Source: Luminiphilus sp. (lineage in GTDB: Bacteria; Pseudomonadota; Gammaproteobacteria; Pseudomonadales; Halieaceae). From it: a stretch of DNA of 13,571 nt. Position numbers and translations under genes: made by a program. Positions within the stretch are counted from its first letter, which is position 1; the number at the start of each line of letters is the position of its first letter. A model generated the notes under the pieces. It was not told the DNA's origin and did no database searches. It was given only the letters and a program-made list of their open reading frames with translations. Of the stretch, positions 7,324 to 13,571 are shown one piece after another. The stretch covers positions 1-13,571 of the forward strand of contig JAOHHD010000030.1 of assembly GCA_028117185.1 (NCBI GenBank). Direction: 5' to 3'.

Positions 7324-8226
7324 TTATTCCGAATTGGCCACGCCGTGAGGCACATGGCCCGTGGGGATGTGGCCACTTGCATGGTCACAATGCACCTGCT
7401 GGTCATCAAAAAAGACGTCAGCTCGATAGGCTTTTAAAAACGCTGTCTTGGTTAGACCGCCGAGAAAAATGGATTCATCAATGCGGATATCCCAAGCGCG
7501 CAATGTTCTGATGACACGCTCGTGCGCGGGCGCCGAACGAGCCGTCACCAACGCCGTCCGCAACGGGGGATCTTCTGCCGGTAGCGCTTGTTGCAGACGC
7601 TGCAGCGAGGCCAGAAACTGCTTGAAGGGGCCACCCATTAGCGGCTGCTTGCGGGCAGCAGACTCACTGGCGGCAAAGGCGTCAAGCCCCTCCTCTTTAT
7701 AGACGCGCTCTGCTTCATCTGAGAAGACCACGGCGTCACCATCGAAAGCGATGCGCAGCTGCTGATCGCCCATATCGCCTGTTGCACTCGAAACCAGCGT
7801 CGCGGCTGCCACGCCATTAGCCAGTGCCACACGAACATCCTCACCCTCAGCGGACAAGAATAACTGACAACCAAATGCTTCGATGTAGCGCCACGGCGGC
7901 TCGCCACCACAAAAGGCGGCCCTCGTAATACCAAGACCGTAGTGCTCAATAGAGTTAAAGACGCGCAAACCGGTATCAGCGCTGTTACGAGAGAGCAAAA
8001 TCACCTCAATACCCAACGGTTCGCTGAGTTGGTGATTGAGCGCCAGCAACTTTTTCACCATCGCAAAGGCCTGACCGGGCTCTAAAATATCATCCTCTTT
8101 TTCGATCTGATAATTCGAGTAGGCCTCCAGGCCCTCCGTTTGAAAAATATGATGCGCATCATCCAAATTAAAAAGTGCCCTTGATGAAATCGCGATCACT
8201 AACTTTTGCGGACCCATGTCGGCCAT
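7324..8226 (-). CDS. Cytosolic 5'-nucleotidase, cN-I (NT5C1) type
   Basis: A 300-residue protein of the 5'-nucleotidase family that includes vertebrate cytosolic 5'-nucleotidase I, which removes phosphate from AMP and related nucleoside monophosphates. The whole chain can be matched to that family: AISSRALFNLDDA near 12-24, NSIEHYGL near 91-98, LFLSAE near 122-127, AFDGDAVVFSDEAERV at 160-175, LVTARSA at 226-232 and VFFDDQQVH at 271-279. In HAD terms Asp162/Asp164 are the nucleophile and acid/base pair, Thr228 is motif II, Lys260 is a likely motif III residue, and Asp274/Asp275 bind magnesium. No signal peptide is seen, so it should be cytoplasmic. The start overlaps the stop of the upstream symporter gene as TGATG, a layout that favours coupled translation. 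Preferred nucleotide in this organism is not known. Confidence 0.88.
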   Translation of the reverse strand: MADMGPQKLVIAISSRALFNLDDAHHIFQTEGLEAYSNYQIEKEDDILEPGQAFAMVKKLLALNHQLSEPLGIEVILLSRNSADTGLRVFNSIEHYGLGITRAAFCGGEPPWRYIEAFGCQLFLSAEGEDVRVALANGVAAATLVSSATGDMGDQQLRIAFDGDAVVFSDEAERVYKEEGLDAFAASESAARKQPLMGGPFKQFLASLQRLQQALPAEDPPLRTALVTARSAPAHERVIRTLRAWDIRIDESIFLGGLTKTAFLKAYRADVFFDDQQVHCDHASGHIPTGHVPHGVANSE

Positions 8227-9578
8227 CAGATTGCATCGCCCTTCGCGTCATCCGCGTGACGCGTAAAATACGATTTCGATAACGTAAAGACGACTGGTGA
8301 CAGCAGGATCAAGGCAAGTAAATTTGGGATCGCCATAAAGGCATTCAGCGTATCCGCTATCAACCAAATCAAGCCTAGGTCGGTTGCTGCACCCAAAGGA
8401 ATCGCCAGTACCCAGAGCACCCGGAACGGCATAATACCCCGCGTACCAAATAGAAAGACCACACAGCGCTCTCCATAAAACGACCAACCGATCATCGTCG
8501 TGGTTGCAAATAACACCACCCCTACCGTAACGACCAGCTCGCCGCCCGGGATCGCCGAGCCGAAGGCAGAAGCAGTCAAGCTAGCGCCGGAGATACCAGA
8601 CTCCAATACCCCAGTCAGCATGATCACCAAGCCCGTCATCGTGCACACTACCAGCGTGTCAATAAATGTGCCCAACATCGCAATAAGGCCCTGCTCAACC
8701 GGCTCATTAGTCCGCGCCGCCGCGTGTGCGATCGGCGCGCTACCCAGGCCCGCTTCGTTGGAGAAGATACCCCGCGCCACGCCGAAACGAATCGCCGCCC
8801 AAACGCTCGCGCCGGCGAAACCGCCAGCCGCTGAAGCGCCGTTAAAAGCGCTGTCAATGATCGTACCCAGGGCCTCAGGAACTTGCTCGATATGGAGCGC
8901 AATGACCAGCGCGCTCATCGCAACATAGGCAATTGCCATCACTGGCACCACCGCACTGGCAGTGGCCGCAATACGTCGTATACCCCCTAAAATTACGGCG
9001 CCCACAACCACCATGAGCACAAGACCCGTGGTCAGCCAATGGACCTCAAACTGATCCCCCAACACCTGAGCAACCGAATTTGATTGCACGGTATTCGCGA
9101 GTCCAAATCCCGCCATCGCACCAAATAGCGCAAAAGCGCTACTGAGAATGGCAAAGCGCGGACCAAGGCCATTACGAATGTAATACATGGGACCACCGCT
9201 GAATCCGCCGCGATCGTCCTGTTCACGATAACGAACGGCTAGCACCGCCTCAGCATATTTCATGGCCATCCCAAACAGCGCAGTCAACCACATCCAGAAC
9301 AACGCCCCAGGGCCACCTAATGTCATCGCAGTAGCGACGCCTGCAATATTGCCCGTACCAATGGTGGCACTTAACGAGGTCATCAGGGCCCGAAAGGGAG
9401 GGATATCACCCTCCCCCTGCCCTTTAAACCCGCCTAGCAAAAGGCGGAAAGCAAATCCCAGCTTGCGCCATGGCAACAGGCCCAGACCCAGCGTTAGGAA
9501 AATACCGGTGCCCAGCAGGAGCACCTGCATCGGTACCCCCCAAGCCCATGCATTGATCTCAGTAATAACCGCTTCCAC
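8226..9578 (-). CDS. AGCS-family sodium:alanine/glycine symporter
   Basis: A 450-residue inner-membrane protein with about ten or eleven hydrophobic segments. It carries the AGCS signature near the N-terminus, PPFRALMTSLSATIGTGNIA, followed by GVATAMTLGGPGALFWMW; later come GGPMYYI and FSNEAGLGSAPIAHA, also typical. The family (AlsT, DagA, YaaJ, AgcS) takes up alanine or glycine with Na+. The frame can be extended to a TTG at 9596, but AAGGAG at 9593-9588 sits inside that extension and is spaced 9 bases before the GTG at 9578, so I take the GTG as start. It is the first gene of a two-gene unit with the 5'-nucleotidase. Upstream, 9579-9723 (145 bases) is non-coding and holds no promoter I would assert; TAAGAT-like -10 boxes are present without a matching -35. 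The exact amino acid carried cannot be told from sequence. Confidence 0.93.
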   Translation of the reverse strand: MEAVITEINAWAWGVPMQVLLLGTGIFLTLGLGLLPWRKLGFAFRLLLGGFKGQGEGDIPPFRALMTSLSATIGTGNIAGVATAMTLGGPGALFWMWLTALFGMAMKYAEAVLAVRYREQDDRGGFSGGPMYYIRNGLGPRFAILSSAFALFGAMAGFGLANTVQSNSVAQVLGDQFEVHWLTTGLVLMVVVGAVILGGIRRIAATASAVVPVMAIAYVAMSALVIALHIEQVPEALGTIIDSAFNGASAAGGFAGASVWAAIRFGVARGIFSNEAGLGSAPIAHAAARTNEPVEQGLIAMLGTFIDTLVVCTMTGLVIMLTGVLESGISGASLTASAFGSAIPGGELVVTVGVVLFATTTMIGWSFYGERCVVFLFGTRGIMPFRVLWVLAIPLGAATDLGLIWLIADTLNAFMAIPNLLALILLSPVVFTLSKSYFTRHADDAKGDAI

Positions 9579-9587
9579 TTGAATGCT

Positions 9588-9593
9588 CTCCTT
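9588..9593 (-). promoter_or_regulatory. Ribosome binding site for the AGCS symporter gene
   Basis: AAGGAG on the minus strand, 9 bases before the GTG at 9578. It shows that translation most likely starts at that GTG and not at the TTG at 9596. Confidence 0.7.
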
Positions 9594-9723
9594 CAATCCT
9601 GAGGCGTACCCATCATCGCAGTAACAGCCGGTTATTCATTGCTTTATCTTAGTCGTACTCATTGAGCAGCCTGAAACGATATCGGTCTCACTGAACAGAC
9701 ACTGCGAACAGTTTCTCGCTCTC

Positions 9724-10755
9724 TCAATCCACAGCCGAGGCACTAGCAGCTGCTTTGAGCAGCTCCTGCTCGTGAGAAAATAGACCAAAAACGCCTCCCG
9801 TGTGCACAAAGACAATATCATCGACATCGTCATAATGCCCCGCCTCAATATCGGTGATCAGGCCATGAAATGCCTTGGCCGTGTAGACGGGATCTAACGG
9901 AATCCCTTCGAGACGCGTCAACTCGGTGATCAGCGCATAGATTGCCGGACCCGCTTTGCCGTAACCGGGCCCCACCGAATGGTCACGAGTCAAAGGCGCC
10001 AACGCAATATCTGGCAATTGCGGCCATCGCAACACCGACGCACGCCAGTCAGCGCACACTCGCGCATTAAACCAATCACTATCATCACAGACCGCATAGC
10101 CCACAACTGACACAGGCAGTTCGTGCAATAGCGCACCGGCAGTTAATCCCGTTTGTGTCCCGGCTGAACCAGTAGCAAGGGCGACTGCTGCACGCTCAAT
10201 CCCCGCTTCCCTCAAGTCGTTGCCAAGCTCTTCGGCGGCGGCAATATATCCCCACACCCCGAGGCTGTCGCTGCCACCGGTTGGAATCAACAACGCGGGT
10301 CGCCCTGTCTGCAGGCACGATGCCTCGACTCTGCTAAACGCTTCCTTGACACCTCGACCCCATTGGGTCGATGGCAGAATCTCATAGGTCGCCCCAGCCA
10401 ATTGATCCATTAAGAAATTGCCGGTAGTCGAGACCGAGTCGCCATCCGATCGCAACACTAAGTGGCAGTGCAATCCCAATTGAGCGGCAATTAAAGCAGT
10501 GGCACGACAATGGTTGCTCTGCACGCCGCCGCAGGTGACCAAGGTGGTCAAACCTTCTGCCAACGCATGGGCAGCGATAAACTCCAATTTGCGAACTTTG
10601 TTGCCGGTCAACGCAGAACCCGTCAGGTCATCCCGTTTAATCCAGATGCGTTTACCTGCGCCCCAGCGCGCCGATGCCCTCGGCAGTAAATGCAGAGGCG
10701 TCGGTAGCCTCGCCAAATCAAGGCGAGGTGGATAGTTAATCAGACTGAACGCCAA
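9724..10755 (-). CDS. D-cysteine desulfhydrase/ACC deaminase-family PLP enzyme
   Basis: A 343-residue fold-type II PLP enzyme. The PLP lysine is Lys53 in GNKVRKLEF; Ser80-Asn81-His82 follow in GGVQSNH; the phosphate-binding loop is ATGSAGTQTG at 194-203; Tyr265 lies in GPGYG; and the C-terminal active-site block is DPVYTAKA (288-295) with HTGG at 318-321. ACC deaminase has Glu (PVYEGK) where this protein has Thr292. Thr there is the D-cysteine desulfhydrase pattern, so breakdown of D-cysteine to pyruvate, H2S and ammonia is more likely than ACC deamination. Other beta-substituted D-amino acids are possible. The likely start is a TTG at 10755 lying inside the last 20 bases of yajC, with no strong ribosome binding site, so expression probably depends on translation of yajC. 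The start is uncertain by a few codons. Confidence 0.82.
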   Translation of the reverse strand: MAFSLINYPPRLDLARLPTPLHLLPRASARWGAGKRIWIKRDDLTGSALTGNKVRKLEFIAAHALAEGLTTLVTCGGVQSNHCRATALIAAQLGLHCHLVLRSDGDSVSTTGNFLMDQLAGATYEILPSTQWGRGVKEAFSRVEASCLQTGRPALLIPTGGSDSLGVWGYIAAAEELGNDLREAGIERAAVALATGSAGTQTGLTAGALLHELPVSVVGYAVCDDSDWFNARVCADWRASVLRWPQLPDIALAPLTRDHSVGPGYGKAGPAIYALITELTRLEGIPLDPVYTAKAFHGLITDIEAGHYDDVDDIVFVHTGGVFGLFSHEQELLKAAASASAVD

Positions 10756-11077
10756 CAGACTTTAGCGTGCCCTTGGGCAGCACAGAGGTCACGTGGATCT
10801 TTTGGAACTTGAGCTCCACGCCGTTACCCACCGAAAGCACTAAATAGTTATCGTCGACCGAGCTGATCTTCCCCAGCATGCCTGAAGACAACGCCACCTC
10901 GTCGCCCTTCTGCAATGCGGTGACCATGGCACCATGTTCCTTTTGTCTTTTGCGCTGAGGGCGGATTGTCGTGAAGTACATGAACAGCAAAATACCAACC
11001 ATCATCAACGGTAGAAATAACCCACCGCCCTGCGGTTGCTCTGTAGCGGCTTGCGCATAGGCATTAGCAATAAACAT
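10736..11077 (-). CDS. yajC: YajC, accessory subunit of the Sec translocase
   Basis: A 113-residue single-span inner-membrane protein. The N-terminus MFIANAYAQAATEQ and the membrane segment GLFLPLMMVGILLFMYF (about 19-35), followed by the family hallmark TTIRPQRKRQKEH, are diagnostic of YajC. The rest is a small beta-rich cytoplasmic domain (MVTALQKGDEVALSSGMLGKI). YajC joins SecD-SecF-YidC around SecYEG. An in-frame GTG at 11083 is only 2 bases from the AAGGAG site, whereas the ATG at 11077 is 8 bases from it, so I use the ATG. Unusually, no tgt lies upstream and no secD/secF downstream; the neighbours are xth and a PLP enzyme whose start overlaps the yajC end by 20 bases. Confidence 0.95.
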   Translation of the reverse strand: MFIANAYAQAATEQPQGGGLFLPLMMVGILLFMYFTTIRPQRKRQKEHGAMVTALQKGDEVALSSGMLGKISSVDDNYLVLSVGNGVELKFQKIHVTSVLPKGTLKSVGVQSD

Positions 11078-11085
11078 AAACACTT

Positions 11086-11091
11086 CTCCTT
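11086..11091 (-). promoter_or_regulatory. Ribosome binding site for yajC
   Basis: AAGGAG on the minus strand, 8 bases before the ATG at 11077; this decides the start against the GTG at 11083, which it would crowd. Confidence 0.7.
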
Positions 11092-11156
11092 GGGGAAGGC
11101 GACACTCTAAGGCCTGAGCCAGTATTCAACAATATGTGACGGTTAATCCCATCGAC

Positions 11157-11177
11157 AACGACGGTCGCACTGTCGTT
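11157..11177. other. Stem-loop between xth and yajC
   Basis: AACGAC and GTCGTT form a 6-base inverted repeat with a 9-base loop, 20 bases after the xth stop. On the plus strand ATTTT follows; on the minus strand, the direction of both flanking genes, no T run follows. It may act as an xth mRNA end or a processing site, but it is not a convincing intrinsic terminator for xth. Confidence 0.3.
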
Positions 11178-11197
11178 ATTTTGGGGCCCAACACAGT

Positions 11198-11980
11198 TTA
11201 CGCCTCTAGCGAGAGATCAAAATCAATCGTCAGCGGGGCATGATCGGAAAAACGCTCATCGCGATAGATTGACTGTCGCAGACCTGTTCCCGACAAGCCT
11301 GGCGTAGCGAGCATGTAATCGAGCCGCCAGCCTACGTTGTTTGCCCACGCTTGCCCCCGGTTTGACCACCACGTATATAAGTCGGGCTCGTCCGTTATTT
11401 CTCTGAAGATATCGACCCACTTGAGGTTGTCGTAAATCCGGTCCAGCCATTCACGCTCATGAGGCATGAACCCCGAGTTCTTCTGGTTACTGCGCCAATT
11501 TTTAAGATCGATATTTTGATGGCAGGTATTCCAATCGGCACAAATGATGAACTCTCGTCTTTTGCGACGTAAAGCGGCCATGTGATCATAAAAGGGCTCC
11601 ATAAACCCATCCTTTCTGCCCTGCGCTATCGGTGAGGCCGACCCCGATGGGACATAGAGAGACACGACACTCAGCCCCGGAAAGTCAACCTGTAGGTACC
11701 GCCCTTCGGAATCGACAATGTCCCAATCCAAACGTGTAATCACCTTCTGCGGCTTGTGCTTAGTAAAAACCGCTGTTCCCGCATAGCCAGGCCGCTCCGC
11801 CTCATTATAAAAGCAGTGATAGCCCTTGGGATAAAATGCCTGATCGGTGAGCTGCACCTCCTTCGCTTTGATTTCCTGAATGCAGACAACATCCGCTCTC
11901 TGCTTCGCAAGCCAACGAAAGAAACCTTTTCGCTCCGCCGCTCTGATGCCATTGGTATTGCATGTGATCACTCGAAACAT
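11198..11980 (-). CDS. xth: Exodeoxyribonuclease III
   Basis: A 260-residue member of the endonuclease/exonuclease/phosphatase family. ExoIII cuts DNA at abasic sites and trims 3' ends during base excision repair. All catalytic positions are present: Asn8 in CNTNG, Glu36 in QEIKAK, Tyr109 in LYVPSG, Asp149 and Asn151 in CADWNTCH, and Asp246-His247 in SDHAPL. The block WRLDYML near 218 also fits. The length is close to E. coli XthA (268). The related regulator Crc of pseudomonads has lost catalytic residues; here they are intact, so an active nuclease is expected. The ATG at 11980 is preceded by GGGAG about 10 bases upstream. A possible promoter lies upstream on the minus strand: TTGACT (12027-12022), 16 bases, TTGAAT (12005-12000), though this would leave a very short leader. 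The gene is divergent from the formyltransferase-like gene. Confidence 0.95.
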   Translation of the reverse strand: MFRVITCNTNGIRAAERKGFFRWLAKQRADVVCIQEIKAKEVQLTDQAFYPKGYHCFYNEAERPGYAGTAVFTKHKPQKVITRLDWDIVDSEGRYLQVDFPGLSVVSLYVPSGSASPIAQGRKDGFMEPFYDHMAALRRKRREFIICADWNTCHQNIDLKNWRSNQKNSGFMPHEREWLDRIYDNLKWVDIFREITDEPDLYTWWSNRGQAWANNVGWRLDYMLATPGLSGTGLRQSIYRDERFSDHAPLTIDFDLSLEA

Positions 11981-12330
11981 CGCACCGGCGCTCCCGTTAA
12001 TTCAACTCGTGTAAGCGACGCAGTCAAACAAACATCGCCCGCCATGACAACTCAACCCGCTGAACCAGGGGCTTTTCACCTATCGGCACAGGGTGCTTGG
12101 TGCTCAGCATGACAGGCGTTTCCCGCCACCGCCTTGCCGTCGTCAACTGCAGTAAAGGAGACTACCAATCGCCGCTCGAGGCGTCGCAATGATCCCGCGA
12201 AAACACCGACTTAGGACGGAGCTATTTCCCATACCCAAGCTGTGATGAGGCGCGCTGTCAGTCTCAATATTGTGAGCGCTGAACCACACACGCTAAACTG
12301 CCTGATCGAGACCCGAGAGAACGAATCATA
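11981..12330. other. 350-base non-coding divergent region between xth and the formyltransferase-like gene
   Basis: No convincing gene is seen. On the plus strand two tiny ORFs of 22 codons (12044-12112) and 27 codons (12109-12192) overlap end to end as ATGA, but neither has a recognisable product or a good ribosome binding site before it. The region should hold the outward promoters of both flanking genes; candidates are described under those genes. No tRNA, repeat array or strong hairpin was found. It could contain the remains of a lost gene, but I cannot name one. Confidence 0.5.
12270..12299 (+). promoter_or_regulatory. Candidate promoter of the formyltransferase-like gene
   Basis: TTGTGA (12270-12275) and TAAACT (12294-12299) are 18 bases apart, each matching 4 of 6 consensus bases. 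A transcript would begin near 12306, about 25 bases before the GTG start. Modest match, placed mainly by position. Confidence 0.3.
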
Positions 12331-13221
12331 GTGCACATTACCCTGCTCGCTAATCGAGACTTGCACAGTAATTATGCACTCAATCTGTTGCTGCCACAGC
12401 TGGCCAACGACCACTCATTAACCCTATTTCTGTCTGATAACGTGGGCGACGCAGCCGCTACACACCCCGATTTGAAATGGCTGCACTTTCTCGAGCAAAC
12501 GCTCTGTAATGACCTGCTTTTCCCTGTTCTAGATCGCGCGAGTGCCGTGGGCGAGCTACTTACTTTTTCGGCGCTCGGCACATTCTTGCAGCGCCCCTGG
12601 ATGCGTCTCAACGACCCCAACGGCGAAGCCGGCCTCGCCGCCTTGGCCGCAAGCAAACCCGATCTTGTGATTAGCTTGCGCTATGGCCGCATTCTGCAAC
12701 CTGCAGCCATCGACATACCGACTTGGGGTGTGCTGAACCTGCACTCCGGTCGGCTACCCCATTATCGGGGAGTGATGGCAACCTTCCGAGCCATGTTGGC
12801 TGCAGACAGCCTGCTGGGTAGCACCCTACACTGGATAGAAGATGCCTCCATCGACACCGGACGCATTGTTACCACACGCTCAGCGCCACTCGACCCACAG
12901 CGGTGTTATCTCAGCAACGTCTTATCGCTATATGAAACAGGCTGTGCAGCGACGATCGATGCGATCCAAAGACTCTCGGTCAACCAAGACCTTGAAAGCT
13001 ATCAAGCCGGGTCTGGTGGCAAGTACTTCAGCTTTCCTAGCGCGGCAGATTTGCAGGCCTTCGAGTCTGCTGGCTGCATTTGGGCCGACCCCGTCTTCGT
13101 AGCAACCCTATTACAACGTTACCAGCCGTTGGCCGATGACGGCGCCTCGCATAGCTTAGCTTTAATCGATTGCTCCGCAGCAGGACTATCAGCGCGCTAT
13201 TGCGCCATGCTAGATCCCTAG
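12331..13221 (+). CDS. Formyltransferase-fold protein of unknown substrate
   Basis: A 296-residue protein with the formyltransferase catalytic domain shared by methionyl-tRNA formyltransferase, PurN and sugar-nucleotide N-formyltransferases. These use N10-formyltetrahydrofolate. The block GVLNLHSGRLPHYRGVMATF (133-152) holds Asn136 and His138, and DASIDTGRIV (171-180) holds Asp175, giving the usual Asn-His-Asp triad. The first 35 residues (MHITLLANRDLHSNYALNLL onwards) replace the usual glycine-rich start. The last 90 residues do not look like the tRNA-binding C-terminal domain of Fmt. It is therefore unlikely to be the housekeeping Fmt, and no def gene is beside it. Amino-sugar or small-amine formylation fits the fold, but no sugar genes are seen nearby. 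The start is a GTG with GAGAGA 10 bases upstream. The gene stands alone, divergent from xth. Confidence 0.75.
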   Translation: MHITLLANRDLHSNYALNLLLPQLANDHSLTLFLSDNVGDAAATHPDLKWLHFLEQTLCNDLLFPVLDRASAVGELLTFSALGTFLQRPWMRLNDPNGEAGLAALAASKPDLVISLRYGRILQPAAIDIPTWGVLNLHSGRLPHYRGVMATFRAMLAADSLLGSTLHWIEDASIDTGRIVTTRSAPLDPQRCYLSNVLSLYETGCAATIDAIQRLSVNQDLESYQAGSGGKYFSFPSAADLQAFESAGCIWADPVFVATLLQRYQPLADDGASHSLALIDCSAAGLSARYCAMLDP

Positions 13222-13376
13222 ATTGCAGACGGCCGTGGCCACCCGGTAACAGCTTTGTCGAGGCGATCAAATAGCCCTCGAAGCGGCATCACACAGTGGG
13301 TGTTTCTCATAGCAGCAGCATCTGAAAAACGTCTCATAACGCGATTTTGTCGATTTTTTATTCAACCTGACGCCGT

Positions 13377-13405
13377 TTGGCAGTGATCTGAGATGACGCA
13401 ATAAT
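13377..13405 (+). promoter_or_regulatory. Sigma-70-type promoter reading rightwards
   Basis: TTGGCA (13377-13382, 5 of 6) and AATAAT (13400-13405, 5 of 6) are separated by exactly 17 bases, the best complete promoter match I found in the window. It lies downstream of the formyltransferase gene and points out of the window, so it should drive a gene starting at or beyond the right edge. Transcription would start near 13412. Confidence 0.55.
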
Positions 13406-13485
13406 CATATAAACTGTTGTTATTAATAGGTTTATGGTCGTCTTTTTATCTGGGGTAATTTATTTTTGCATTTTGCTTTACATAG

Positions 13486-13500
13486 CTCGCATTATGCGAG
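13486..13500. repeat. Perfect 15-base palindrome (operator or leader hairpin)
   Basis: CTCGCAT-T-ATGCGAG, two 7-base arms around one base. It is about 75 bases after the predicted transcription start of the rightward promoter. As DNA it could be the site of a dimeric regulator; as RNA it would fold into a 6-pair stem with a UUA loop. No T run follows, so it is not an intrinsic terminator. Confidence 0.5.
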
Positions 13501-13571
13501 AAACTGGCCGCAAGTCAGGATGACAGGCGACAATTCAGGCGGCCACGGATGGCCACAACCCCAGGCCTGGA

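Larger units (their letters stand above)
13222..13571. other. 350-base AT-rich non-coding right end, probable leader of the next gene
   Basis: No complete gene is present. Just after the formyltransferase stop, TCGAGG (13258-13263) and CCTCGA (13276-13281) form a stem-loop without a T run, a possible transcript end. A directly repeated CGATTTT (13342-13348, 13351-13357) begins an AT-rich stretch, which also carries a plus-strand promoter and a palindrome listed separately. Two ATG codons near the edge stay open to the window end, at 13520 (starting MTGDNSGGHGW) and at 13549 (starting MATTPGL). Either could begin the next gene, but the visible residues are too few to judge. Confidence 0.5.

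Noticed and set aside
8500..8928. 142-codon plus-strand ORF opposite the AGCS symporter
   Set aside because: Low-complexity Ala/Pro/Thr-rich product typical of the antisense of a membrane-protein gene; no start signal.
9660..9723. Direct repeat ACTGAACAG / ACTGCGAACAG and the palindrome CGATATCG between the PLP enzyme and symporter genes
   Set aside because: Short and imperfect or very common by chance; no link to a promoter or known site.
11157..11177. Intrinsic terminator for xth
   Set aside because: The T run follows the hairpin on the plus strand only, opposite to the direction of xth and yajC, so it is listed just as a stem-loop.
11198..11980. Crc-type catabolite regulator instead of ExoIII
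   Set aside because: All ExoIII catalytic residues (Asn8, Glu36, Asp149, Asn151, Asp246, His247) are present, unlike in Crc.
11756..12112. 118-codon plus-strand ORF running from inside xth into the gap
   Set aside because: Two thirds is antisense to conserved ExoIII sequence and the remainder has no recognisable motif.

Overview
The window looks like chromosomal DNA from a Gammaproteobacterium, most likely a marine heterotroph of the Cellvibrionales/Halieaceae type. The basis is a full-length, almost colinear CysB, a gammaproteobacterial YajC and ExoIII, moderate GC content and tightly packed genes. The genus is inference. I see no mobile element, phage, CRISPR, rRNA or tRNA.

Left part (1-4764, minus strand): an acyl-CoA carboxylase operon. 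It reads carboxyltransferase (4764-3043), then a large biotin carboxylase with a C-terminal biotin carrier domain (3039-217), then a methylmalonyl-CoA epimerase-like VOC gene cut by the window edge (192-1). Together they suggest carboxylation of a short acyl-CoA, probably propionyl-CoA, feeding methylmalonyl-CoA towards succinyl-CoA. Both carboxylase proteins are divergent, however, and the carboxyltransferase and biotin carboxylase ORFs lie in one reading frame broken by a single TGA.

Middle part (4765-9578): a divergent promoter region with a perfect TTGACA on the minus strand, then pabB (plus; p-aminobenzoate/folate synthesis), which converges on cysB (minus; LysR-type sulfur regulator) with interlocked stop codons. 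Upstream of cysB on the minus strand is a two-gene unit: an AGCS sodium:alanine/glycine symporter and a cN-I-type cytosolic 5'-nucleotidase, joined by a TGATG overlap.

Right part (9724-13571): xth (exonuclease III), yajC and a D-cysteine desulfhydrase-like PLP enzyme all lie on the minus strand, the last overlapping yajC. yajC is not beside secD/secF or tgt as it usually is. Facing right is a lone formyltransferase-fold gene of unknown substrate. The last 350 bases are AT-rich and non-coding; they hold a good sigma-70-type promoter and a perfect 15-base palindrome, probably the leader of the next gene.

Most genes are ordinary housekeeping or metabolism. The carboxylase pair is the part most worth a closer look. 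I found nothing that amounts to a clearly new defence or mobile system.
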